Below are positions 25,412 to 33,160 of a stretch of 41,080 bases of DNA, piece after piece; within the stretch, counting starts at the first letter, position 1, and the number at the start of each line of letters is the position of its first letter. Both the position numbers and the translations under genes were made by a program. The DNA is from Planctomycetota bacterium. GTDB lineage: Bacteria > Planctomycetota > JACOTG01. Under the pieces are notes generated by a model. That model worked only from the letters and a program-made list of their open reading frames with translations, searched no databases and was not told the origin of the DNA. The DNA lies in the NCBI GenBank assembly GCA_016178505.1, contig JACOTG010000115.1, positions 1 through 41,080 on the forward strand. Direction: 5' to 3'.

Positions 25412-25990
25412 TCAGCGCGCGGAAACGAGCTGGTCGTCTCCGACGAGCCATACGAGCGGCAGGAGATTCTCATCGAACCGGTAACCGTAGACCGGCCCGG
25501 TTCCGTAGATCACGAGCGCCTTCGAGTCGGCTGTCCAGGCGAGGCCGAAGGCGATTCCCGACATCGGGTCGGATTCGCCCAGCGTCGCAATGGCCGTCGA
25601 TTTCTTGGTCGCGGCGTCGAAGACGAACACCGTGTTGAAGTCATCCGCGTTGGTCATCAAGAACGCGAGGCGGCGACCATCCGGGGAGATCCGAGTCAGC
25701 CAACCCGAGCCGCAATAGCCCAGCGCACGAACGTCATTGGGATCGGCCTCGCGGCCGGCCCAGGTAGGTCCCGCGACGTCGATCGTCTCCTGCGCGAGTG
25801 TGGCGAGCGTCGGTGCCCGTTCGATGATTCGGTAGATCGGCCCGCGGTCCTCGTATTCGTGGAGGCCGAGAAACACGATTCCCGCGACGATGGGCGTGAG
25901 CAGCCCCGCGCAGTAGATCGAGACGCCGCGCCACGGGAAACGCCAAGGCGGTTTCGTCCAGCGTCGCTCGCGAACGGCCGACTCGCTCAT
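25412..25990 (-). CDS. Small membrane-anchored protein with beta-propeller-like repeats
   Basis: 192 residues. One transmembrane helix (about 22-44) follows a short basic cytoplasmic N-terminus. The external part contains two WD40/TolB-like blades: I-S-P-D-G-R-R-L-A-F-L and A-W-T-A-D-S-K-A-L-V-I, too few for a closed propeller. No catalytic motif is recognised. It may be a degraded or short relative of TolB-like proteins. The Shine-Dalgarno is weak (ACAGG touching the ATG). Not clearly in an operon; the next minus gene upstream, an M1 peptidase, ends 115 bases away. Confidence 0.7.
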   Translation of the reverse strand: MSESAVRERRWTKPPWRFPWRGVSIYCAGLLTPIVAGIVFLGLHEYEDRGPIYRIIERAPTLATLAQETIDVAGPTWAGREADPNDVRALGYCGSGWLTRISPDGRRLAFLMTNADDFNTVFVFDAATKKSTAIATLGESDPMSGIAFGLAWTADSKALVIYGTGPVYGYRFDENLLPLVWLVGDDQLVSAR

Positions 25991-26105
25991 CCTGTAGGAT
26001 CGAATTCGACGACTACGATCGTGCCCGACGACCGTGTTGAGTCACCCGACAAGCGCTGGCGTTTCACGAACGAGCCTGATGGGCGGCGGCGCGTGCCTGG
26101 CACTT

Positions 26106-28673
26106 TTAGCCGGGGCGCTTTTCGATCGACTCGACTCGTTCGAGGAGACGGTCGTACTCGGCGCGGAGCTTCTCGAGGTCGTCGCGGATCGTGGAGAAGC
26201 GGTCGCCGCCCTTGTCGCGGGCGCGCAGCGCGGTGACGGCGTCGCGCGCGGACTTTCGGAGGCGCGAGTCGACCTCGCCGGACTCGCGCGCCGCGAGCGC
26301 GTCGATGGCCTTGGGGTCGCCGAGCTCGCGTAGCGCGGCGATGGCAGCGCGACGCATCCCGAACGCGCGATCGTCGAGGAGCTTTTCGAGGGTCTCTCTC
26401 GCTCTGCGGTCGCCCTCGCCCGCTCGCCCGAGAACTTCCGCCGCGGTCGTGCGCACCTCCGGGGGCTTGCCGTATGCCGTCCACTCGGTCGCGAGCTTGA
26501 CCGCTCGGGAGTCGCCGAGGTCGGCGAGCGCGTCGAGCGCGCGCTGGCGAATCACTTCGCCGGAGGAGTCGACGCCGAGTGCCTTCACCGCGAGGTCTCC
26601 GGCGAGCGGCGCCTTTGCCTTGGCCAGTGCACGCACGGCCGCGGCGCGCACGAATGGGCTTCCGTCATTCGCGAATCGATCGGCGAGCGACGCGACGGAA
26701 TCGGTGTCGCTGGCCGCGTCGCCGAGCGCCGTTGCCGCTGCCGTTCGAACTCGCGAGTCCTTGTCGCCGATCACGACGCGCAGCGCGGCCGCCGCCTGCG
26801 CTCCGCGGATCTTGCCGAGTGCCGTCGCGGCTGCCGCCCGCACGGCCCAGAAGGCGTCCGATTCGGCCATCACCTCGAGGATCTTGCCCGCCTCGGGATC
26901 GCCCGCGCGCTTGCCGAGTTCCTCCGCCACGAAGATGCGCCCGACGACGTCGTCGTCGTGCGACGAAGCGAACTCGAGCTCGCGGAGCGAGCGCGGCTGA
27001 TCCAGCGTCGCCAGCACGCGGTGATGCGGATCGAAGCGGATCATCTGAGGTTCTTCGGAGCACGGAAAGACGAACTCGTGATGTGCCTTCGAGACCTCGA
27101 CGGGATAGGTCTTCGTTTCGGCGGGCGTGCGCACCTCGATGTCGAGCGGCATTCTGAAGAGCGGCGTGAGATCGTCCACCGTTTGCGTTTGCGCGACCGA
27201 GATGCGCACGAGCTTCGTGTCGGCGTCCCACTCGCTCTCCACGCGGAACTCGGGATGACCGCCGTGATAGAGCCACTCGTCGAAGAACCAGTCGAGGTTG
27301 CGGCCGGTCGTTTCTTCGATGGCGCGGCGAAGGTCGTCCGTGACCACGTTCTTCCACGCGTTCGTTTCCGCGTAGTGGTGGATCGACTTCCAGAAGAGCG
27401 CGTCGCCCAAGATGCCGCGGATCATGTTGAGGCACCACCCGCCTTTCGGGTACGTGTGCGAGTCGAAGAGGTCCATCGGCTCGGTGTAGACGTTGGTGAC
27501 GATCGAGCGGCGATATTCGCCGGAGTCCTCTGCGAGGTAGGAGCGCGCGGCGTTCAACATGTCGAAGCGAAACTCGTCGACACCGTCGTGATGCTCGCGG
27601 AAGAGCGCCTCGAAGTACGTCGCGAAGCCCTCGTTCAGCCAGATGTGCGCCCAATCTCGGCAGGTCAGCATGTCTCCCCACCATTGATGCGCGAGTTCGT
27701 GTGCGACGAGTCCTTGGCTGGATCGCTCCGGCTCCGCCTCCGGACCGTGGAGAGTGTTCGCCGTTTGCGTCGTCGCCGAGATGTTCTCCATGCCGCCGAA
27801 GATGAAGTCGACGGCGCAGGTCTGCGCGTACTTCGCGTATGGATAGCGCACGCCGATCTTGTCGGAGAAGAAGCGCATCGCCTCCGGTGTGACACCGAAC
27901 GAGCGCAGCGTCGTCTCGCGGCCGGTGCCCTTCGGGACGAAGTACTGCACAGGCACGTCACCGAACTGGTCGTCGACCTCCTCGAACTCGCCGATGGCGA
28001 GGGACACGAGATAGCTCGAGTGTGGCTGATCCGTGCGCCAGTGAAACGTGCGCGCGTGCGTCTTCGGATCCTCGGTGATCTCGACGAGTTGTCCGTTCGA
28101 CACGGCGGTTTGGCCCGCCGGCACGGTGGCGAACATCTCGCTCGTCGCCTTGTCGTTCGGGAAGTCGTAGCTCGGGAACCAGAAGCGGTTGTCCTCCGAC
28201 TCGCCTTGCGTCCAGATCTGGCGCGGCTTCGACGGGTAGCCCTCGTCGGGGCCGACGAAGTACGCGCCCTTTCGCGGCTTGGCGTCGTACGCGATCGTCA
28301 CCTTCGGCGCGTCCGCTGATGGGAGCGTTGCGGGCAGCTCGATTCGCAGCGTTTCGCCGTCGTGCCGAAACGGAAGATCGCCGGCGTCGTGGAGAGTGAC
28401 CTTCTTCACGTGCAGCTCCGGCGCGTCGAGCTCCAGCGTCCGTGCCTTGTCCGTGATCGGCTTCACCGTAAGCGTCACCTCGCCCGTCACGGTCTTCGCG
28501 TCCGCGTCGAACGAGACGTGCAGTTCCAGGTGCTGCACGTCCATCGTGCGGTCGCGTGGGTCGTGGCGACGGCTCTTCGCATCGCCGAAGCGAGCCGGTC
28601 CAGCGAGCGCGGGTGTGACTGAAACCAGCACGAGCAAGGACGCAGTGAATCGAGCGCAAGCGCGGCGAAACAT
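26106..28673 (-). CDS. M1-family metallo-aminopeptidase with C-terminal HEAT repeats
   Basis: 855 residues. Signal peptide (about 1-24), N-terminal beta domain, then the M1 catalytic domain with G-G-M-E-N (293-297) and zinc site H-E-L-A-H (325-329) plus E348 in L-N-E-G-F-A. After about 590 a series of HEAT-like repeats (A-x-x-A-L-x-x-L) replaces the usual M1 C-terminal domain, ending in a coiled coil. It would trim peptides in the periplasm or on the cell surface. The start at 28673 has GAGGAGG; an upstream ATG at 28772 would add an unsupported leader. It is downstream of the vertex-protein operon by 115 bases, with no evidence of a shared role. Confidence 0.92.
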   Translation of the reverse strand: MFRRACARFTASLLVLVSVTPALAGPARFGDAKSRRHDPRDRTMDVQHLELHVSFDADAKTVTGEVTLTVKPITDKARTLELDAPELHVKKVTLHDAGDLPFRHDGETLRIELPATLPSADAPKVTIAYDAKPRKGAYFVGPDEGYPSKPRQIWTQGESEDNRFWFPSYDFPNDKATSEMFATVPAGQTAVSNGQLVEITEDPKTHARTFHWRTDQPHSSYLVSLAIGEFEEVDDQFGDVPVQYFVPKGTGRETTLRSFGVTPEAMRFFSDKIGVRYPYAKYAQTCAVDFIFGGMENISATTQTANTLHGPEAEPERSSQGLVAHELAHQWWGDMLTCRDWAHIWLNEGFATYFEALFREHHDGVDEFRFDMLNAARSYLAEDSGEYRRSIVTNVYTEPMDLFDSHTYPKGGWCLNMIRGILGDALFWKSIHHYAETNAWKNVVTDDLRRAIEETTGRNLDWFFDEWLYHGGHPEFRVESEWDADTKLVRISVAQTQTVDDLTPLFRMPLDIEVRTPAETKTYPVEVSKAHHEFVFPCSEEPQMIRFDPHHRVLATLDQPRSLRELEFASSHDDDVVGRIFVAEELGKRAGDPEAGKILEVMAESDAFWAVRAAAATALGKIRGAQAAAALRVVIGDKDSRVRTAAATALGDAASDTDSVASLADRFANDGSPFVRAAAVRALAKAKAPLAGDLAVKALGVDSSGEVIRQRALDALADLGDSRAVKLATEWTAYGKPPEVRTTAAEVLGRAGEGDRRARETLEKLLDDRAFGMRRAAIAALRELGDPKAIDALAARESGEVDSRLRKSARDAVTALRARDKGGDRFSTIRDDLEKLRAEYDRLLERVESIEKRPG

Positions 28674-28788
28674 GTCACCTCCTCGGGAATCGATTCCAGG
28701 AAGGGACAAGGTAGGCGATTCCCGATCGGCTCGCGAGGGTGTGGACGAGGGAATCGCGGCTCGGGTGTGCAACCGTGCGTCGCGGCGT

Positions 28789-29493
28789 TCAGTGCGACGA
28801 TGCGTCGTGCGCTTGCTCGGTTCCGCACACGTGGCATCGGGGCGCCGGGCTCTTGAAGCCGAGGTCCTCTCGAATTCTCATGAGCCTCTCGACCTCGGAC
28901 GGGGGGAGCGATCGGACGCTGCCGAGGGTGCGCGCCATGTAGACCGTTTGCGCGGCGTGCTCGAGCCGCTCCATGTTGAAGTAGGCCGACATCACGTCGC
29001 GGCCGAGCGTGACCGCGCCGTGGCGCTCCATGACGACCGCGTCGCTCGACGCGAGATACTGTTCGAGCGATTTCGGAAGATCTTCGGTCGTGGGTGTCGC
29101 GTACGAAGCCGTCGGGATCGAGCCGATCGAGAGGATGACCTCAGGCATGAGGCAATCGTTAAGGGGCACGCCGGCGAGCGAAAAAGCGACGCAGGTTTTC
29201 GGGTGCGCGTGCGCGACGCCGCCGACGTCCGGGCGCAGCCGATACGCGAGCGTGTGCATGCGAATCTCGGACGACGGCTTGCCGTAGCCCGAGAGCTTGT
29301 TGCCGTCGAGGTCGATGCGAATGAGCTCGTCCTCCGTGACGAAGCCCTTGCAGCAGCCGCTCGGCGTGAGGAGGATCGAGCCATCGGGGAGCCGCAAGCT
29401 GACATTGCCGTCCAACGCGGTGACGTGACCGCGGTCGTAGAGCATGCGGCAGACGAACACGACGTCGCGTCGAAAGTCCCATTCGGACTTCAT
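28789..29493 (-). CDS. Class II aldolase/adducin-family sugar-phosphate aldolase
   Basis: 234 residues, the size of L-fuculose-1-phosphate aldolase. Catalytic Glu is E76 in P-S-S-E-I-R; zinc ligands are H95 and H97 (H-A-H-P) and H158 (E-R-H-G). Members split fuculose- or rhamnulose-phosphate into DHAP and lactaldehyde. The last 20 or so residues (about 195-234) leave the aldolase core: an amphipathic helix P-P-S-E-V-E-R-L-M-R-I-R-E-D-L-G-F, then a C-H-V-C-G motif (C220, C223). Such a tail could be an encapsulation peptide. The ATG overlaps the preceding vertex-protein stop by 4 bases, which ties it to the microcompartment genes. Confidence 0.92.
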   Translation of the reverse strand: MKSEWDFRRDVVFVCRMLYDRGHVTALDGNVSLRLPDGSILLTPSGCCKGFVTEDELIRIDLDGNKLSGYGKPSSEIRMHTLAYRLRPDVGGVAHAHPKTCVAFSLAGVPLNDCLMPEVILSIGSIPTASYATPTTEDLPKSLEQYLASSDAVVMERHGAVTLGRDVMSAYFNMERLEHAAQTVYMARTLGSVRSLPPSEVERLMRIREDLGFKSPAPRCHVCGTEQAHDASSH

Positions 29494-29765
29494 GGCGTCT
29501 CCAGCTCGACGTCGTCGACGACGCCGACGATGACGGCTCTAAGAGGTCCGTTCGGTTCGCCCGTGAGGTCGCGCGCGCTCGAGCCCTCGTGGATCACGAG
29601 CACCCGGTCGCCGACGCCCGCGTCGACGCGGTCGACGGCGATCACCGCCGCGCCCGCCGGCTTTTCCTGCGGGTCCACGGGCCGGACGAGCAGGAGCTTG
29701 TGACCCTCGAACACTCGATGATTCACGGGCGCGACCACGTGTCCGATCACTCGCGCGAGGAACAT
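29490..29765 (-). CDS. EutN/CcmL-type microcompartment vertex protein (BMC-P)
   Basis: 91 residues, the normal pentamer length. It has the family's first strand M-F-L-A-R-V-I-G, then A-V-D-R-V-D-A-G-V-G-D, the G-S-S-A-R loop and V-G-V-V-D near the end. BMC-P pentamers cap the 12 vertices of bacterial microcompartments. It overlaps the aldolase start by 4 bases and follows the second vertex gene by 4 bases, so the products are likely made together. Confidence 0.93.
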   Translation of the reverse strand: MFLARVIGHVVAPVNHRVFEGHKLLLVRPVDPQEKPAGAAVIAVDRVDAGVGDRVLVIHEGSSARDLTGEPNGPLRAVIVGVVDDVELETP

Positions 29766-29769
29766 GGCG

Positions 29770-30066
29770 TCACCGTGCCTCGCGCCAGGCGATGCCGCGG
29801 TCCGGAACCGTGACCTCCTCGACGTGGCCGAGGATGACCGCGTCGACGGGCACGAGGAAAACCGGCAGCGCGTAGCACCCTTCGCGTCCGTCCTCGAGGA
29901 ACACGACGTCGCCGAGCCCCGACTGCGCCGTGTCGCACGCGACGAACGGAGTGCCGAGATCGTGCATGGCCTCGTCGAGGCGCTGAACGATCTGCAGCGC
30001 GACGCCTTCGAGGCCCTCGGCCTTGCGAGTGCAGACGACGCGACCGATCACGCGACCCAGAAACAC
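29770..30066 (-). CDS. EutN/CcmL-type microcompartment vertex protein (BMC-P), diverged
   Basis: 98 residues. It keeps the first-strand V-F-L-G-R-V-I-G and a G-L-G-D turn, but the usual G-S-S-A-R loop is replaced by D-G-R-E-G-C, so it is a distinct vertex paralogue. The start is GTG at 30066 with GAGAGG upstream; a longer frame to 30324 has no support and would overlap the next vertex gene. It is the middle gene of three vertex genes on one strand. The different loop and C-terminus suggest it forms its own pentamer. Confidence 0.88.
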   Translation of the reverse strand: MFLGRVIGRVVCTRKAEGLEGVALQIVQRLDEAMHDLGTPFVACDTAQSGLGDVVFLEDGREGCYALPVFLVPVDAVILGHVEEVTVPDRGIAWREAR

Positions 30067-30136
30067 GGGATTTCCTCTCTCGAAGCGAAAGCGCCGTGGC
30101 ATGTCCGATGGCAGGCCGATTCGGATGCAACCGGCC

Positions 30137-30436
30137 TCACGTGGCTTCGTCCTTGCGAAACACGATTTCGCCGTCGACGTCCCACGAATCGACGATGGCG
30201 ATGATCGTGGCGTCGACGGGCTTTCCTTCGGTCTGCTTCGTCTGTCGTGCGCTCGAGCCGGTCGCGTAGAGGACGACCTCACCGACCCCGGCGCCGACCG
30301 CGTCGACGGCCACGACGTAGGCATTCACGGGTTGGTTCTTCTGGTCGAGCTGCTTCAGGAGGAGAAACTTGAACGCGCCGAGCTTCTCGTCCTTTTGAGT
30401 GGACCAGACGGTTCCGACGACGCGTGCGAAGAGCAT
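30137..30436 (-). CDS. EutN/CcmL-type microcompartment vertex protein (BMC-P)
   Basis: 99 residues starting M-L-F-A-R-V-V-G-T-V, with A-V-D-A-V-G-A-G-V-G-E, G-S-S-A-R and I-A-I-V-D, a standard EutN/CcmL protein. First gene of the vertex/aldolase operon. A consensus -10 box TATAAT lies only 10 bases upstream of the ATG and there is no Shine-Dalgarno, so it looks leaderless. The adjacent SurA-like gene upstream ends 110 bases away and is read in the same direction, but this promoter makes the operon separate. Confidence 0.93.
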   Translation of the reverse strand: MLFARVVGTVWSTQKDEKLGAFKFLLLKQLDQKNQPVNAYVVAVDAVGAGVGEVVLYATGSSARQTKQTEGKPVDATIIAIVDSWDVDGEIVFRKDEAT

Positions 30437-30446
30437 GAGGCCGGCG

Positions 30447-30474
30447 ATTATAGACGGGCGCGGCCGGGCATCAA
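30447..30474 (-). promoter_or_regulatory. Promoter of the vertex-protein/aldolase operon
   Basis: Minus strand: TTGATG (30474-30469), 16-base spacer, TATAAT (30452-30447). The predicted start point is about 3-4 nt before the ATG of the first vertex gene. Confidence 0.75.
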
Positions 30475-30546
30475 CGATTCACGCACCGCGCGCGCTCGAC
30501 GACCTCGAACGGCGACGCCCAGCGAGCGCGGACCCACGCCCCGTTT

Positions 30547-31926
30547 TCATGGCTCGACGGTGATCTCGGCCTTGCCGACGATTTCCTTGTAGAGCTTCCG
30601 CGCGAGGCTGGCGATCACTTCGTCGCGGACCTCCGCGAACGGCGGCAGCGGTTTGCGGTCGGTCACCTTGATGAGATGCCAACCGGCCGACGAACGCACG
30701 GGCGCCGAAACGGCACCAATCTCGAGCTTCGTTGCAGCAGCCGCGAACGCTTCGTCCATCATTCCCTTGGGCGGGAAATAGCCGACGTCGCCGCCCTGCG
30801 CTCGGCTCGTGTCTTCCGACCGGTTTTTCGCCAGCGTTGCGAAGTCGCCCCCGGCCTGGAGCTCGGACTGGACCTTTTCGATCTCGGCCTTTCCTTCGTC
30901 GAATGTGCGCGGCGGCTTGGCGCCGTTCGGTCCGGCGTCCGAGGCGACGATCAGGATATGGCTCGCCCGAGTGAGTGGGCCGTACAGGTCCTTGTTGTCC
31001 TCGAAGTACTTCTCGAGCGCGGCGGCGTCGTTCTGCTTCAACACGAGCTTCTTCAAGCCGACTTGGGCCCGAAACTCCTCGTCGGCTTTCATCTGCTCGA
31101 GCGTTTGCTGGCGCGTCGCTTGGAGGAATTGTGCGAAGTCGACGCCGGCGAAGCGCGGATTCTTCGCGAACTGCTTTCGGCGAACCTCGACCTCGGCGTC
31201 GACGTCGTCGGGCGAAACGGTGATCGACTGCTCGCGCATGCGCGCTTGCACGAGGTGCATGCCGATCAGCTCGTTCACGGTCGCGCGGCACTCGGCTTTG
31301 CCGATGGATTTTTCCAGCGCTTGCGCTGCCTCGTCGTCGTAGACCGGCTCCGCGTTCACCGCGAGAGCAACGCCATCCGGTAGGTTTTCCTTCTGGATCG
31401 TGGCCTTTCCGCGCTTTTCGGCAAGCCACAAGTTCAGCTTCTCGGACGGAACGGCTTCTGCCGCCGCAATTCCGAAATCCGCGCGCGCGAGCGCCTCGAG
31501 CCCGACGAGGTAGCGAAGTTGCGATCGGAACTCCGACATCGAGACGCCGGTGCGCTCCATCTCCGCCTCGAGCGTCGTCTTGCCCTGGCTCTGGGCCTTC
31601 ACTTGATCGCTGAGCGACTGGAACTTCTTCTCGACGTCCGCGTCGCTGATCTCGATCTTGCGCCGCTTCATCTCCTGGAGGATCAGGTGATTGTTCGTGA
31701 GCTGCGAGAAGACCGACTCCATTTCCGCGGCGCCTCGATGCTTCTGCAGGAGGCGCGCGTGGTATTCGGCGCGGGTGATCGGCTGCCCGTTGACGAGGGC
31801 GACGGCTCCGCTCGGGACCTTCTTCGTCGGCGTCTCGGCTACAGGAGGTTTCTCCTGCGCGAATCCGTGATTCGCTCCGAGAGTGAGCAGAACGGCGAGT
31901 GAAGCCGCGATGCGCTGGCACATCAT
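30547..31926 (-). CDS. SurA/PrsA-like peptidyl-prolyl isomerase (parvulin), exported
   Basis: 459 residues (458 from the second Met). Signal peptide about 1-23 (ends F-A-Q). A SurA N-terminal-type chaperone region spans about 40-280 with charged helices, and a PPIC/parvulin domain about 310-420: A-S-H-I-L-I, the G-G-D-F-A-T-L-A strand-helix, G-G-D-V-G-Y-F and G-W-H-L-I-K-V. It would help fold outer-membrane or periplasmic proteins. The promoter places its -10 box 7 bases before the first ATG (31926), which favours that Met and a leaderless message. The -35 box overlaps the 3' end of the metB-like gene. Confidence 0.9.
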   Translation of the reverse strand: MMCQRIAASLAVLLTLGANHGFAQEKPPVAETPTKKVPSGAVALVNGQPITRAEYHARLLQKHRGAAEMESVFSQLTNNHLILQEMKRRKIEISDADVEKKFQSLSDQVKAQSQGKTTLEAEMERTGVSMSEFRSQLRYLVGLEALARADFGIAAAEAVPSEKLNLWLAEKRGKATIQKENLPDGVALAVNAEPVYDDEAAQALEKSIGKAECRATVNELIGMHLVQARMREQSITVSPDDVDAEVEVRRKQFAKNPRFAGVDFAQFLQATRQQTLEQMKADEEFRAQVGLKKLVLKQNDAAALEKYFEDNKDLYGPLTRASHILIVASDAGPNGAKPPRTFDEGKAEIEKVQSELQAGGDFATLAKNRSEDTSRAQGGDVGYFPPKGMMDEAFAAAATKLEIGAVSAPVRSSAGWHLIKVTDRKPLPPFAEVRDEVIASLARKLYKEIVGKAEITVEP

Positions 31927-31933
31927 CGCGGTG

Positions 31934-31962
31934 GTGATAAAGGGGGCCGCGCGTCGAGTCAA
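31934..31962 (-). promoter_or_regulatory. Promoter of the SurA-like gene
   Basis: Minus strand: TTGACT (31962-31957), 17-base spacer, TATCAC (31939-31934). The predicted start point is at or one base before the ATG at 31926. The -35 box overlaps the stop codon of the upstream metB-like gene. Confidence 0.7.
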
Positions 31963-33158
31963 GCACGAACGACGCGTCCTCGCCGCACGACCGCTCGGCG
32001 ACGGCGCCGCGACGATAGCGGTGCGAGGCCTTGCTCGAGGTCGTCGATGAGATCGCGCGCATCCTCGATGCCGACGGAGAGCCTCACGAGCGAGTCCGAG
32101 AGACCGAGCGCGCGTCGCCTCTCCGCGGGGATCGAAGCGTGCGTCATCGTGGCCGGGTGGCAGACGAGCGACTTCACGCCGCCGAGCGACTCGCCGAGCT
32201 TGAAGAACCGTCGGTGCGACACGAACGCGCGAATCGCCTCCGGCGAGCCGAGCGGCTCGAGGGAGACGACGCCGCCGAATCCCGTCATTTGACGCTTTGC
32301 AATCGCGTGTCCCGGGTGCGCGGAAAGCCCAGGGTAGTGGATGCGCGCGACCGCCGGGTGGCCGGCAAGGAATTCGGCCACGGTTTGCGCGTTCGCGTTG
32401 TGACGCGCGACGCGCAGCGACAGCGTCTTCAGTCCGCGCAGCGTGAGCCAGCAGTCGAACGGCGAGGGAACGGCACCAGTCGCATTTTGGAGGAAGTGGA
32501 TGGGCTCGAAGATCGACGCCTCGCGCGCCAGTACCGCGCCTTGGATCACGTCGGAGTGACCCGAGAGGTACTTCGTCGCCGAGTGGACGACGAGGTCCGC
32601 GCCCAGATCGAACGGAAGCTGGTTGACGGGTGATGCAAAGGTGTTGTCGACGACGACGATCACGCCTCGGGCGTGCGCGGCACGGCAGACCTTGGCGATG
32701 TCCGTGATCCGGAGGCGCGGGTTCGTGGGCGTCTCGAGCCACACGAGCCGGGTCGTCGGGCGGAACGCCGCATCGAGCGCGCGCGCGTCCGAGAGGTCGA
32801 CCGTAGAGAACGAGCAACCCTTCCGTGCGTAGACGGCGTCGAGGAGGCGAAACGTACCCCCGTAGACGTCGTCCGTCGTGATCACGTGGTCGCCGGGCGA
32901 GAGTAGCGCCTGAAGCACGGCGTTTTCCGCCGCAAGCCCGCTCGCGAACGCGGCGCAATGCTCGACGCCTTCGAGCGACGCGAGGACTCGCTCCAAGGTC
33001 CGCCGCGTCGGGTTGTTCGTGCGCGAGTAATCGAAGCCCTTGTGGACGCGCGGTGCCTTCTGCACGAACGTGGACGTCTGATGGATCGGCGTCGTGAACG
33101 CGCCGGTCGCGGGGTCTGGATCCTGTGCGAAGTGAATGGCTCGGGTGTCGAATCGCAT
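31959..33158 (-). CDS. metB: Cystathionine gamma-synthase / trans-sulfuration PLP enzyme
   Basis: 399 residues, fold-type I. The PLP lysine is K196 in S-A-T-K-Y-L-S-G-H, with the usual D-N-T-F strand before it and Y-S-R-T-N-N-P-T-R-R near residue 50. MetB, MetC, MccB and MetZ are close relatives; MetB is favoured by the operon, which supplies homoserine from aspartate. AAAGGA lies before the ATG; the start is two bases from the aspartokinase stop. The C-terminus carries a short run rich in Arg (SSRRRRRAVVRRG), unusual for the family. It is the last gene of the riboswitch-led operon. Confidence 0.88.
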   Translation of the reverse strand: MRFDTRAIHFAQDPDPATGAFTTPIHQTSTFVQKAPRVHKGFDYSRTNNPTRRTLERVLASLEGVEHCAAFASGLAAENAVLQALLSPGDHVITTDDVYGGTFRLLDAVYARKGCSFSTVDLSDARALDAAFRPTTRLVWLETPTNPRLRITDIAKVCRAAHARGVIVVVDNTFASPVNQLPFDLGADLVVHSATKYLSGHSDVIQGAVLAREASIFEPIHFLQNATGAVPSPFDCWLTLRGLKTLSLRVARHNANAQTVAEFLAGHPAVARIHYPGLSAHPGHAIAKRQMTGFGGVVSLEPLGSPEAIRAFVSHRRFFKLGESLGGVKSLVCHPATMTHASIPAERRRALGLSDSLVRLSVGIEDARDLIDDLEQGLAPLSSRRRRRAVVRRGRVVRA

Positions 33159-33160
33159 GG

